Shown in pieces: positions 1 to 9,496 of a stretch of DNA of 51,081 nucleotides; the stretch's first letter is position 1, and each line of letters begins with the position of its first letter. The notes under the pieces are model-generated. The model was not told the DNA's origin and searched no databases. It saw only the letters and a program-made list of their open reading frames with translations. The DNA comes from Promethearchaeota archaeon Loki_b31 (lineage in GTDB: Archaea; Asgardarchaeota; Lokiarchaeia; Sigyniarchaeales; SOKP01), in contig NJBI01000022.1 of assembly GCA_005222975.1 (NCBI GenBank), positions 1 through 51,081 of the forward strand, in the 5' to 3' direction. The position numbers and the translations under genes are program-made.

Positions 1-231
1 GACCCCCTTGTCGCTATATTGCCTTCAAACTTAGTATAATGCCGTTACCAGCGATGCATATTTGGGTAACAATATCTATAAGTCTTAAGGTTGGTTTCTT
101 GAAGATTCATCTTATCAATAACCCTACTATCCTTGTAATTAGTCAAATTCCTGCATTTAAAAATATCAATTAATGCCGCTCGAAATGCTGGTGATATTTT
201 AAAAAATCTTTAAGAATACGAAATTATTTAA

Positions 232-567
232 TGCGTTATAAATAGCGATGATCAAAATATTAAATTCATAACTGCTTACCTTAGCAGAGAAATACTTGTT
301 GAAAAAAAAAATATCATTTTTATATCCAAGGACAAGAACCCACTAATACAACCATTTATTGGCATAACACGTGCAGTCATGAAAGTGGGCACATTGAATA
401 AAGGAGTGTTAGAGTGTCTATTTGTGGTTTCCAATAAGGATGAAAAAGAATTAAGGCTAACACAACCAGATACGGGGCTAATACAAAAATATCATAATCT
501 TAAAACTACTCTAATGGAAGAAACGATAAGGAAGCAAGTCCCAGAACTAGAAGACCAAAATATGTAA
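232..567 (+). pseudogene. Decayed ORF remnant, unknown family
   Basis: An open frame runs from just after a stop at 229-231 to a TAA at 565-567. The only ATG is late, at 379, which would give 62 residues. The codons before that ATG still read like protein (roughly ITAYLSREILVEKKNIIFIS), so the coding signal extends past the available start. In the same frame further upstream, about 172-210, there is another protein-like stretch ending in TAA at 211. Together this looks like an old gene broken by stops. I do not recognise the family. Confidence 0.35.
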
Positions 568-898
568 TGGATGATTTTGAAGTAAATTGTTATATAAGAA
601 TAATTGAATATCTTGAGAAGGAACTGTATTCTCGTAGAGAAATTACAATTTTAGTAAGTAAGTCTTTACTCACTCTAATGAAATTAATGAGAGAAGGAAA
701 AAATAAGGAAGTTAAGAGAAGGAAAAAATAAGGAAGCATGAATCTAACAAGCAAGAGTTAGAAGATTTGAAAGTGGTTATAGATAAGAGATTTTTTTTTT
801 TACAGGAAAAAGTTAATGAAAGAGACTATCTTGAAGAGGATTTTTTTAAAGAGCTAATTAAAATGTATGCTAAAATTATCGAGAGGTTAAGGGAATAA
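567..898 (+). pseudogene. Broken small helical protein gene
   Basis: The ATG at 567 overlaps the TAA of the previous frame. It opens 54 residues starting MDDFEVNCYIRIIEYLEKEL and stops at 729-731. A second protein-like stretch in another frame follows, from about 716 to the TAA at 896-898, rich in E, K, L and F and probably helical. The two pieces look like halves of one roughly 105-residue protein separated by a frame change at a short tandem duplication (691-736). Function is unknown. A sequencing or assembly error in the A-rich run would explain it equally well. Confidence 0.35.
691..736 (+). repeat. 25-bp period tandem duplication
   Basis: A 21-base block at 691-711 recurs exactly at 716-736, giving a period of 25, which is not a multiple of three. 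It lies at the break between the two reading frames of the small helical gene. Confidence 0.7.
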
Positions 899-946
899 AT
901 TATAAATGTTAGAAAGATCACCCACCAATTTTTTTTGGGTAGCTAC

Positions 947-966
947 AAAACCCAGTGATGGGTTTT
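947..966. terminator. Hairpin with T-rich flank
   Basis: AAAACCCA at 947-954 pairs with TGGGTTTT at 959-966 around a 4-base loop. A T-rich run follows about 20 bases later. It sits between the decayed ORFs and the convergent glycosyltransferase gene, where a bidirectional stop would be useful. Called from the inverted repeat only. Confidence 0.4.
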
Positions 967-1176
967 AACTCTTTCGCTACCTTCTTTTTTTAAAGGATCG
1001 CGAAGTATTCATTCCAAAGTTGCTGGTAATTTCCATTAAAAACGCACAGTTTTATCAAAATTTATTTTCCATACTTCGGAATTATGAAATCACTAAATTT
1101 AATGAAATGGAACCGTCAGTTGAGGATCTGTTTTTAAAAACGATATATCAGCGTTATTAGCTTTATTATTCATTAT

Positions 1177-2349
1177 TTAAGATGAAAATGACTTATATAA
1201 CGATAATTCTTTTCTGATAATAGTGTTGAGAGAAACATTTTTTAAGATAAACTCCCTTGCATTGCATCCAAGTTCTTTCATCAACGGTTCATCATTATTT
1301 AATGTTAATATAGCATTCTTAATGGATTTAGAATCAGTCTCGCAGAGTATACCAGTTTTATTATGATCTATTATGTTTTTTATGCCCCAAACATTCGTTC
1401 CAATACAAGCTATACCACAGCTCATTGCCTCCAATAAAACTTTAGGGTTTCCTTCATGATACGATGGTAAAATAGCAATTCGATATTGATTCAGAATTTG
1501 GGGTAATTCATTATGAGAAATGACTCCTAAAAAATTGGCATCAACTTTATGTTCTTTAGCTAAATTCATAAGAGTTTCCTTTTCTCTACCTTGCCCGATA
1601 ATATCTAGCGTAAATCCTTTTAAATCTGCAAAAGCTTTTATTAAATTTACTAAATTTTTTACTTTACTCAAACGTCCAATAAATAACACATGATTATCTA
1701 ATTTTGCAATATTAAGAGGTCTAAAATGTGTTGTGTCAACAAAGTTAGATATGAGCTTGATTTTATGTTTTTTGTTTCTTAATCTGAAGGTATTTATTAT
1801 AAAATCAATATCAAAAGGATTTGTCAGTATAATTCTATCAGCTAATTTATAGGAAACAAATTCGTTAAAATAGAGTATAAGATAATGAATCCAGTATTTA
1901 AAAGAATTCATTTTAGAATAAGCTTTTCCTAAAATGTGAGACTTCAACCCTTCATATCCTGCTCTGATGATTAATTTTTTTCTGAACAATAATTTTATAA
2001 TTGTCGCAATCCAACTGCTTTCATCAAGCTGATCTGTTCTAACAATATCAATAGATTTAATTTGTTCCCTAAATTTTATTGGAATTAAAAGTGATTTTAA
2101 AAATTTTAATCTCTTACTCTTCAAATTAATAAAATCTAATACAGGAATGACATTAATCCCGTTTAATAGTTTTGAAAAATTTAAGTCATTTTTATTACCA
2201 AATGTTAAAAACGTAACATCTATATTTTTTTTTCTTAACCATAATGGAATTGTTAATTCTCTTGTTAAAAAACCATGTTGATTTAGTAAAGACATACTAT
2301 ATAAAAACGTGAATATGAATAAAACATGCATTTTGAACGATATCACCAT
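1177..2349 (-). CDS. GT4-type (group 1) glycosyltransferase
   Basis: Retaining GT-B glycosyltransferase expected to move a sugar from a nucleotide sugar to a glycan or lipid acceptor at the cytoplasmic membrane face. At 390 residues it has the usual family length. The C-terminal Rossmann half is clear: FIGRLSKVKNL near residue 222, a DIIGQG strand, then SYHEGNPKVLLEAMSCG, the donor-binding E-x7-E motif, and a PxGI-like turn. The N-terminal half is more diverged and hydrophobic. An internal ATG seven codons in is an alternative start. It shares strand with the methyltransferase upstream (59-base gap) and heads a glycan locus. The acceptor cannot be inferred. Confidence 0.85.
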   Translation of the reverse strand: MVISFKMHVLFIFTFLYSMSLLNQHGFLTRELTIPLWLRKKNIDVTFLTFGNKNDLNFSKLLNGINVIPVLDFINLKSKRLKFLKSLLIPIKFREQIKSIDIVRTDQLDESSWIATIIKLLFRKKLIIRAGYEGLKSHILGKAYSKMNSFKYWIHYLILYFNEFVSYKLADRIILTNPFDIDFIINTFRLRNKKHKIKLISNFVDTTHFRPLNIAKLDNHVLFIGRLSKVKNLVNLIKAFADLKGFTLDIIGQGREKETLMNLAKEHKVDANFLGVISHNELPQILNQYRIAILPSYHEGNPKVLLEAMSCGIACIGTNVWGIKNIIDHNKTGILCETDSKSIKNAILTLNNDEPLMKELGCNAREFILKNVSLNTIIRKELSLYKSFSS

Positions 2350-2408
2350 TATCTATTATTATTTTTTTAATTTGTAAAAAGATTTTGAATTTTTCTTTAA
2401 TAGTTTTT

Positions 2409-3356
2409 TTATAAGTTCCAATAATATTTTTTTGCAATAACTTCCCAACTATTCGGTTTTTTGGCTAAAATGTTAAAACTAATAATAGAAAGATCCTCAT
2501 CACTTAATTTCTGAAATTCCTTATTAAAATCTTTTTTAATTATACTAATTCCCTTAGATTTCAATTTTCTGCTATTAATTTCTAATAAATCAAAGTTAAA
2601 TTTTTTAAAAATTTTTAAATATTGTGAATATCTAATTCTATTTGTATCTCCTATGAATCTCCAATATTTCTCAGGATATTTTAAAAAGTCTAGATAACAT
2701 TTATCTCTTATGTGAAGATGATCTCTTAAATCAACTTGATGATATGTAATCCCTCCTTTCTTTAGTAAAAGGTTGATCTTTTCAATAGTCAATTTTAAAT
2801 TATATACATGTTCTAAAACCGCATTTGAAAAAATAAAATCTATTGTTTCCTTTCTTAAAATATTAAAATTTTCAATAGCATTTTTACTAAAGTAAATTAT
2901 TTTTTTTTTAATTGAATCAAAATCTGTAAAATTATGAGAATTATGGTGGGTTATATAATATTTTATAAATAGATTATACAACATTAAATTAATTGAATTA
3001 TCAAAAATTTTTTTATATTTATCTACTAGATAAACCTTTTTCGCTCCTTTTAAAATAAAGATAATTGCTAATAATAAGGATTTACCCGGGCCAATTTCTA
3101 ATATTTTCTTATCCTTAAAACTATAATTTTTATCATATTTTCTAAGTGAATTTATAATAGAATTATATATTTTTTGATTACGAATTATTTTTGATTTTAT
3201 CAATTCTTCGATATTATTATACAAATATCTCTCATAAGTTGAACTTTCAACTTTCAAATACAGATGTTGAATGATGGGAAATTTTAAAATAATATTTCTG
3301 AAAATGTCTGATGAAGTTTCAAAAAAAATTTTTATTTCTCCTCTTAGATTTAACAA
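2409..3356 (-). CDS. SAM-dependent methyltransferase (class I)
   Basis: Class I Rossmann methyltransferase of 315 residues. Motif I reads ILEIGPGKS (near residue 85), followed by an acidic strand end VYLVDK. DFIFSNAVLEHV is the post-II motif seen in Methyltransf_11/25 relatives, and LLLKKGGITYH corresponds to motif III. The first 80 residues form a lysine-rich helical extension without a clear domain. The start appears to be TTG, as no ATG lies near the 5' end in frame. Lying between a glycosyltransferase and a glycoside hydrolase, it could methylate a sugar or lipid-linked intermediate; that is inference from context. Confidence 0.75.
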   Translation of the reverse strand: MLNLRGEIKIFFETSSDIFRNIILKFPIIQHLYLKVESSTYERYLYNNIEELIKSKIIRNQKIYNSIINSLRKYDKNYSFKDKKILEIGPGKSLLLAIIFILKGAKKVYLVDKYKKIFDNSINLMLYNLFIKYYITHHNSHNFTDFDSIKKKIIYFSKNAIENFNILRKETIDFIFSNAVLEHVYNLKLTIEKINLLLKKGGITYHQVDLRDHLHIRDKCYLDFLKYPEKYWRFIGDTNRIRYSQYLKIFKKFNFDLLEINSRKLKSKGISIIKKDFNKEFQKLSDEDLSIISFNILAKKPNSWEVIAKKYYWNL

Positions 3357-3522
3357 AATTATTAAACAAAATCTAACAACCTTGATTTTTTAGTGAAAAA
3401 TGATATACTTTCTTTAATTAAATTTTATTTTTAAATAAATATATTACATCCGTTAATATACGTTAGGTCTAATGATACTCTTTAAGAACTTCTTTCCAAA
3501 AAAAGAATTAAATAAAAATGAT

Positions 3523-3696
3523 CTAATTTTGATGGAAACTTATCTTCCATGAAGAGATTTTCTTCATGTCTTTTTCGAAATCTTTTTTAACCAAATCTAA
3601 CTCTGAAAGATATTCAGGATAGTAGTTCTTTACCCATTTGTATAGTTCTTCTGCTTTATTGAAAGACGCCCTTTTTAAATGAGCAAAATTAATTAT
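3523..3696 (-). pseudogene. Remnant C-terminal coding fragment
   Basis: A stop-to-stop open stretch of 57 codons on the minus strand ends in TAG at 3523-3525. It has strongly protein-like, acidic/basic helical composition (KAEELYKWVKNYYPEYLSEL) but no ATG, GTG or TTG at its head, where it overlaps the end of the glycoside hydrolase gene by 4 bases. It looks like the tail of a gene whose 5' part is gone. Family not recognised. Initiation at ATT or ATA cannot be excluded. Confidence 0.3.
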
Positions 3697-6500
3697 TCAT
3701 TTTTATAGCTTATATCTCGTTTACGGATTACCACTGCGAGACTAATTGATGCGATGAATATTCCTATCATGCTTATATATAGTGCAACTGCTAATATCGA
3801 TTCTTGAACTTGTAACGTGATTGGGTCATTAATTCCACTCGGTTGAAAGGTTAAAAATACCGGTGCATCACCAACTATCACGTAATTTTCGTCCAAAGTC
3901 CTATTAGTGCCCGTGTAAATATCATGCATGAAAACGCTTCCCCCTACAGCGGAAAGGTCAAGATTAACCCTTACCGTTCCGCTTTCATAAAGTGTTGGAG
4001 CGTACCACATTATCAAGGTTGAAGTACCATCCTCTTGTCGATATAAGGATGCCATGAGATCAGTTGCTGAAATTCCTCGTTTTTTAATAATGAGATCCGG
4101 ACAATACGTGCTATTTGAGCAAAACTTACTGAATAAACTAAAAGCATGAGCTCCTTTTTTCCAGGTATAATTACTATAACATAAACCGTACCAATATTCG
4201 GAGTCAGGTAGAAAGGCGGGGATTTCTTCCTCAGCCCAATCTCTTGTACAGTACCAAATAACGGTTTTAATTTGAAGTGCTGAGGAAATAACCATTCTTT
4301 TTATCACGTTCTCGGCCAATTTTTCCATGGATACCGCGCCTGGATATGTTCCTCCAGTAGGATTTCCCATTTCAGTAATTACATAATCTCCCTTGAATCC
4401 ATATTTATTCCCTAAAGTAACATACTGCTTAATTCCTTGATACAATGTGTCAGGATCGAAGGTATAAAAATGGAAAGAAATTGCGTCTACGTGTTTCATG
4501 ATTCCTAGCTTAAACATTTCTTCTAAATGAGGGGGGAAATACGGAGAGCCAGCAGATGCTAGTGAGGGTCCCATAATATAAAGGTCGGGGTCAATATCAT
4601 GAATTAAATTGACAACTCGTCCGAAAAGATAGTAGTAATGTTCAATTGGTCCGTCCCAGAATCGTTTTTGATCAGGTTCATTCCAAATATCCCAAGCTGC
4701 GACCGTATCATTATAGCGTCTGATGGTTTTATTTACAAACTCTAGATAATGATCGATATATTTGGGTGGAACGTATTCTGTCGTGCTTAGATTTAACCAA
4801 GATGGGGGATGATTCAAGTTAGCGATTATTTTAATGTTATATTTAGTACAATTTGCCACATAATCGTCGAAGCCAGAATAATTATAATTATCATTACTCC
4901 ATTCAATATCTCTCCAGGGAAAACCGGTGTTCGTCCAACGTACTCCGAGCTTCGTCAAATTATTATATTCCCATTCTTCCCCGGTATACCCTGCGCACCC
5001 TGCTCCGCAGAAGTCTTCAAGCTCATATCTTTCTTTTTCAGGAAAAACTAATGGTGGTCCCTTTTCTGTAAGGTTCAAGATTATAAATGGTGAAATTAAA
5101 CCTCCAAGAATAATTGCAAGGATTACAACCCCACTTTTTTTTACTTGCAGTTCTTTCCTTGGTAAACTTTCTTTGGTCATGGATTTCTTAGTTGCTTCCC
5201 TCAACTTTTTTAATCCTTCAAAACTACCCTTCTTATTATTCATGGATTTTTTCTCCTTCTTTCGTTTTGATACATATTTTTCAATAGAAAACAATCCGAG
5301 ATTAATACAAAAAATGAAAGTAAGAATCAAAACTATAATTAAATTAATTAAATTTCCCAACGAAATGGTTCCAAGAAAAAAGGCAATATAATCTAAATAA
5401 CCATAATAAGCAAATAGGTACAATCCGAGAGTCCAAGAAAGGGTAACACCCACAATTGTCGAAACATAACTACTGGAAGTTTGATTGCTCCCTTGTAAGA
5501 AAAGCCTCATTATAGCATAGCCGAGGGTAAGTGGGGCGAATGAACAAATCCCCATGATTGACAGCGCTATAAAGGGCAATATAATACCATCTCCTATAAT
5601 TGGAAATCTAAACTTTGAATTTAATAATGCAATTCCGAATCCTAAATAAAATAAAGGAGAAAAAAATGGCCCAATTATTAAGTAATAATTATCTTCTGGG
5701 GCGCCGGTGGTCATATTGGGGTCCCATTGCATTATTATTGAAAAAACGATTAATACAAACAAGAAAAACAAGCTTAAATTACGTGAAAGCAATTTTGGAA
5801 CTGATTTCTTCTTTTCTATTTGTGTTTCATCCGTTTTTCTCAATATCATTTGCTTAAAATTCCGGTAAACAACACGGGAATCGTGCGTCTCCGGATGTTT
5901 TCCATGATTGATGATGGATAATGGAACCATGATTGAGTGAAAAATTGAAGAAAATATCGAAAAATAAACGGGATATTGGGAGATTGAGATTATTCCGAGA
6001 GTTGCTAACCATGAGACGGCAAAAATTCCCATGAACACGCTAAATTTACGTTTATCTTTAAGATTTGTAATGAGTGAAGGTTTGTCTAAGTTCATTATAA
6101 TAGCAGAGATAAGTATTAAACCAATTATAATGAAATAAAAATAAAACAGCCATGTAAATGGAATATAAGGATTAAACTCATCTCGTGTCTGTAAAACAAT
6201 TAAAAAAATTAAGAAACTAATACTAATTAATAAATGAATGAGCCATTCCATTTTGCGAAACAAACTCCTATACTTCTCAATTCGACAGAATATCCCTACT
6301 ATATAAGCTATTAAAAATGGGAATAAAACTGCTAATAAATCCCAAGTATTCTCAGTAGGTAGCAGATCTCCCTTGTATATAATCCAAAAAAATTGAATGC
6401 CAAAAAAAATAAAGATTTCCATCAAACCAAATAACTTTACCGTCAATAAGCCTATTTTTGGAATAGAAGTTTTTATGGGCTTCATTTTCTTTATACTCAT
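3693..6500 (-). CDS. Membrane-embedded glycoside hydrolase (clan GH-A, GH39/GH5-like)
   Basis: A large protein of about 935 residues in three parts. Roughly residues 1-470 hold about ten hydrophobic segments with lysine-rich cytoplasmic loops. Residues 485-800 form a (beta/alpha)8-type hydrolase with DIWNEPD near 607 (acid/base Glu) and VITEMGN near 709 (nucleophile Glu), the spacing expected for clan GH-A. A beta-rich segment and one final membrane helix near 903-926 close the protein. The catalytic part therefore probably faces outside, fixed at both ends. ATG at 6500 is preferred to the TTG six codons earlier. It may trim or remodel surface glycans made by the neighbouring transferases. 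The substrate is unknown. Confidence 0.75.
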   Translation of the reverse strand: MSIKKMKPIKTSIPKIGLLTVKLFGLMEIFIFFGIQFFWIIYKGDLLPTENTWDLLAVLFPFLIAYIVGIFCRIEKYRSLFRKMEWLIHLLISISFLIFLIVLQTRDEFNPYIPFTWLFYFYFIIIGLILISAIIMNLDKPSLITNLKDKRKFSVFMGIFAVSWLATLGIISISQYPVYFSIFSSIFHSIMVPLSIINHGKHPETHDSRVVYRNFKQMILRKTDETQIEKKKSVPKLLSRNLSLFFLFVLIVFSIIMQWDPNMTTGAPEDNYYLIIGPFFSPLFYLGFGIALLNSKFRFPIIGDGIILPFIALSIMGICSFAPLTLGYAIMRLFLQGSNQTSSSYVSTIVGVTLSWTLGLYLFAYYGYLDYIAFFLGTISLGNLINLIIVLILTFIFCINLGLFSIEKYVSKRKKEKKSMNNKKGSFEGLKKLREATKKSMTKESLPRKELQVKKSGVVILAIILGGLISPFIILNLTEKGPPLVFPEKERYELEDFCGAGCAGYTGEEWEYNNLTKLGVRWTNTGFPWRDIEWSNDNYNYSGFDDYVANCTKYNIKIIANLNHPPSWLNLSTTEYVPPKYIDHYLEFVNKTIRRYNDTVAAWDIWNEPDQKRFWDGPIEHYYYLFGRVVNLIHDIDPDLYIMGPSLASAGSPYFPPHLEEMFKLGIMKHVDAISFHFYTFDPDTLYQGIKQYVTLGNKYGFKGDYVITEMGNPTGGTYPGAVSMEKLAENVIKRMVISSALQIKTVIWYCTRDWAEEEIPAFLPDSEYWYGLCYSNYTWKKGAHAFSLFSKFCSNSTYCPDLIIKKRGISATDLMASLYRQEDGTSTLIMWYAPTLYESGTVRVNLDLSAVGGSVFMHDIYTGTNRTLDENYVIVGDAPVFLTFQPSGINDPITLQVQESILAVALYISMIGIFIASISLAVVIRKRDISYKNE

Positions 6501-7068
6501 TTCGTTGACTAATATCAATTATAAATTTGTCTTTTAAAAAATTCACGGTCACACCTTTTTAAAGGTTCATATTTTAATGGACTAGAAGTTCCGAATGTTC
6601 AATTTTAATGGGAATATTGTCGCGCGCTCATCATTAAATATTAACTCGAAGAATGCTCCTGAAAAAGAATGTCCGAAAATCTTAAGAGAGAGGTTCAAAC
6701 TTACTAAAAGTGGAAAAAGGAAGGAATTATTGACAAATAATTACCTGTAAATTTAAAAATAAAATGTAATCAATTATTCAAATGTTTATTTCCAAATCTT
6801 ATAATTTATATAATTCTAGAAGAAGTATAATAGCTTAATCTTATATCATCAAATAATCAACCTATATTAAGCCTAATTGAGTTTTGAAATTTAAAGTTCC
6901 GATATTTATCAAAATGCTCAATAAAGAAAAAAAAATGAAAAATCTAAATCTTTTCATTTTAATTTGTAGATTCAAAAAAATCTAGATTAGGACAAAAATT
7001 TAATTATGTTTAATTCTTTAATTTACTTATAGCATTTTTCCACTTAACATAATCTGGCATTTTTTATA
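6501..7068. other. AT-rich intergenic region between divergent genes
   Basis: About 570 bases with no convincing gene on either strand. It separates the divergently read hydrolase and the first radical SAM gene and must hold both promoters. The last about 45 bases (7024-7068) are a diverged version of the leader that precedes radical SAM copies 2 and 3. I found no candidate precursor peptide here. Confidence 0.5.
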
Positions 7069-8094
7069 ATGTCTAATTTACGAAATCCCCCATATGATGC
7101 TTGGTTGCACTTGGTTACTTCATATCAATGTAATTTAGAGTGTAATTACTGTATTGCTGGAATAAGATACGTATCAGAAATATTTACAAAAACTTATCCC
7201 ATTAATATTTCTGCTTTAATAAATACTCTTAACGATTCAAATAAGATTTATAGATTTGATTTTACAGGTGGAGAACCTTTTTTAGTTTCAAATATGGTTG
7301 AACTTTGTATTGAATTAACAAAAAAACACTTCATTGCTATTAATACTAACTTGACGTCTAAAAAAGTAAAAGAATTTGCTGAAAAAATTGATCCTGAAAG
7401 GGTCTTATTTATTAACGCTTCATGTCACATTAAAGAATTAGAAAGAAAGAATTTATTAAGTAGATACATTCATAATTTTTTATTATGTAAAAACAGAGGA
7501 TTTAATATTGGGGCTATTGAAGTTGGATATCCTCCACTTTTGAAAGAGGTCGATAAATATAAAAAATTTTTTTTAGAAAAGGGAATTGATTTAACATTTA
7601 GCCCTTATATGGGAAACTATAAAGGAAAAATTTACCCTGATTCCTATAGTGAAAAAGAACGTAAGATTTTGGGCCTAACAGAAAAGGATATTAACCCGTT
7701 TTACCAATATGGAAAATTATGTAATGCAGGGTATAATGTTGGTATAATCCATCCAAATGGAGATATCCGTTATTGTTTTTACATTAATAAATCTTTTGGA
7801 AACATCTATGAAGGATTTAAATTTAAGGATAAATTAATAAGGTGTCCATTTAAGTTTTGCGTTTGCCCTGTGAATATGTATGATCCTTACCTTTTTAGAA
7901 AAGCAATAAATGAAGTTGGCCCTTATGGTGCAGAATGGATTCAACCTTTTAAATATAGAATTAAAGAATATATGAAAAATTTATTTTTTGAAGCGAAACA
8001 AAACTATCTAACAGATAACACTAGAAAATTAATCATCGAAAAAGTTATGAGAAATAAATTTTCTCGTAAATATCTTTTTAAACATTGGATTTAA
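7069..8094 (+). CDS. Radical SAM/SPASM-type protein, tandem copy 1
   Basis: 341 residues. The 4Fe-4S/SAM motif CNLECNYC supplies Cys21, Cys25 and Cys28 (CX3CX2C), and TGGEPF at 66-71 is the SAM-binding GGEP loop. The C-terminal part has the auxiliary-cluster pattern of SPASM/twitch proteins: KLCNAGYN, then HPNGDIRYC, GNIYE, RCPF and FCVCP, giving at least five more Cys. Such enzymes modify peptides, proteins or small molecules by radical chemistry. No substrate is visible. It is the first of three tandem copies and lies in a glycan region. The start is fixed by the conserved MSNLRNP shared by all copies. Confidence 0.85.
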   Translation: MSNLRNPPYDAWLHLVTSYQCNLECNYCIAGIRYVSEIFTKTYPINISALINTLNDSNKIYRFDFTGGEPFLVSNMVELCIELTKKHFIAINTNLTSKKVKEFAEKIDPERVLFINASCHIKELERKNLLSRYIHNFLLCKNRGFNIGAIEVGYPPLLKEVDKYKKFFLEKGIDLTFSPYMGNYKGKIYPDSYSEKERKILGLTEKDINPFYQYGKLCNAGYNVGIIHPNGDIRYCFYINKSFGNIYEGFKFKDKLIRCPFKFCVCPVNMYDPYLFRKAINEVGPYGAEWIQPFKYRIKEYMKNLFFEAKQNYLTDNTRKLIIEKVMRNKFSRKYLFKHWI

Positions 8095-8095
8095 T

Positions 8096-8153
8096 AGTAT
8101 TATGGACGGATTTAAAATAATTTATTACCAAACGTAATTTGGTATTTTTTATA
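8096..8153 (+). repeat. Conserved leader of radical SAM copy 2
   Basis: This 58-base leader matches 9217-9274 almost base for base, including GGACGGATTTAAAATAATTT and GGTATTTTTTATA just before the ATG. The duplicated unit therefore includes the promoter and leader, not only the coding sequence. Confidence 0.8.
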
Positions 8154-9215
8154 ATGTCTAATTTGCGAAATCCTCAATATGATGCTTGGTTATTCTGGGT
8201 TCCTACATATCAATGTAATTTAGAGTGTAATTACTGTAAAAATGCGTGGTGGAGCGGGTACTCAAGATACGTATCAGAAATATTTACAAAAACTGATAAC
8301 ATTAATATTTCTGCTTTAAAAAATACTCTTAACAATTCAAATAAGATTTATAGAATTGATTTTACAGGTGGAGAACCTTTTTTAGTTTCAAATATGGTTG
8401 AACTTTGTATTGAATTAACAAAAAAACACTTCATTAGTTTTAATACTAACTTGACATCTAAAAAAGTAAAAGAATTTGCTGAAAAAATTAATCCTGAAAG
8501 GGTCTTATTTATTAACGCTTCATGTCACATTAAAGAATTAGAAAGAATGAATTTATTAAGTAGATACATTCATAATTTTTTATTATGTAAAAACAGAGGA
8601 TTTGATATTAGGGCTATTGAAGTTGGATATCCTCCACTTTTGAAAGAGAGCGATAAATATAAAAGATTTTTTTTAGAAAAGGGAATTGAATTAACATTTA
8701 GCCCTTATCATGGAAAATATAAAGGAAAATTTTACCCTGATTCCTATAGTGAAAAAGAACTTAAGATTTTTGGCCTAACAGAAAAGGATATTAACCAGTT
8801 TTACCAATATGGAAAATTATGTAATGCAGGGTATAATGTTGGTATAATTCATCCAAATGGAGATATCCGTTATTGTTTTTTAATTAATAAATCTCTTGGA
8901 AACATCTATGAAGGAATTAAATTTAATGATAAATTAACAAGGTGTCCATTTAAGTATTGCTATTGCCCTCTGAATATTTTTGATCCTTACCTTTTTAGAA
9001 AAGCAATAAGTGAAGTTGGTTCTTATGATTCAGAATGGATTCAACCTTTTAAAAATAGAATTAAAGAATATATGGAAAATTTATTTCCGCTTAAGTGTCA
9101 CAACCAGATTGAAAGGAAACAAAACTATCTAACAGATAACACTAGAAAATTAATCATCGAAATATTTATGAGAAATAAATTTACTCGTAAATATCTTTTT
9201 AAACATTGGATTTAA
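8154..9215 (+). CDS. Radical SAM/SPASM-type protein, tandem copy 2
   Basis: 353 residues from the ATG at 8154. It is nearly identical in sequence to copy 1 over most of its length, with the same Cys21/25/28 triad, TGGEPF loop and C-terminal SPASM-like cysteines (KLCNAG, RYCF, RCPF, YCYCP). Differences from copy 1 concentrate directly after the CX3CX2C motif, where copy 2 has KNAWWSGYSRY against IAGIRY. A second difference is near the C-terminus, where copy 2 has an insert containing CHNQIE. The long identical core points to recent duplication or gene conversion. The function is presumably related but with altered substrate contact; that is inference. Confidence 0.85.
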   Translation: MSNLRNPQYDAWLFWVPTYQCNLECNYCKNAWWSGYSRYVSEIFTKTDNINISALKNTLNNSNKIYRIDFTGGEPFLVSNMVELCIELTKKHFISFNTNLTSKKVKEFAEKINPERVLFINASCHIKELERMNLLSRYIHNFLLCKNRGFDIRAIEVGYPPLLKESDKYKRFFLEKGIELTFSPYHGKYKGKFYPDSYSEKELKIFGLTEKDINQFYQYGKLCNAGYNVGIIHPNGDIRYCFLINKSLGNIYEGIKFNDKLTRCPFKYCYCPLNIFDPYLFRKAISEVGSYDSEWIQPFKNRIKEYMENLFPLKCHNQIERKQNYLTDNTRKLIIEIFMRNKFTRKYLFKHWI

Positions 9216-9216
9216 T

Positions 9217-9274
9217 ATTATTAAGGACGGATTTAAAATAATTTATTACTAGACATAATTTGGTATTTTTTATA
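9217..9274 (+). repeat. Conserved leader of radical SAM copy 3
   Basis: Near-identical to 8096-8153, the leader of copy 2. It shows that the third, truncated copy arose from the same duplication unit. Confidence 0.8.
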
Positions 9275-9496
9275 ATGTCTAATTTGCGAAATCCACAATA
9301 TGATGCTTGGTTGCTCTTGGTTACTTCATATCAATGTAATTTGGATTGTGATTATTGTTTTCTTGAAAAAGCAAACAGATATATTTCAGATACTTATAAC
9401 ATTAATATTTCTGAAGTAAAAAATACTCTTAACGATTCAAATAAGATTTATAAAATTCCTCTTTCAGGTGGAGGGGAACCTTTTATGTTGTTTTAA
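9275..9496 (+). pseudogene. Radical SAM tandem copy 3, 3'-truncated
   Basis: Begins MSNLRNPQYDAW like copies 1 and 2, with CNLDCDYC giving the intact CX3CX2C motif and then SGGGEPF. It stops after 73 residues, about one fifth of full length. The break falls where the convergent GT2 gene ends: the two stop regions overlap by four bases. It lacks the barrel and the auxiliary-cluster region, so it cannot be a working enzyme. The segment after the Cys motif (FLEKANRY) again differs from both other copies. Loss of the 3' part probably came with insertion or rearrangement of the neighbouring glycosyltransferase. Confidence 0.75.

Noticed and set aside
4809..5391. Plus-strand open frames up to 154 codons inside the hydrolase gene
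   Set aside because: They lie opposite the clearly coding minus strand, have no ribosome site and read as low-complexity Ser/Phe/Pro text.
6519..7068. RiPP precursor peptide for the radical SAM genes
   Set aside because: No short ORF with a ribosome site and a plausible core was found near the three copies.
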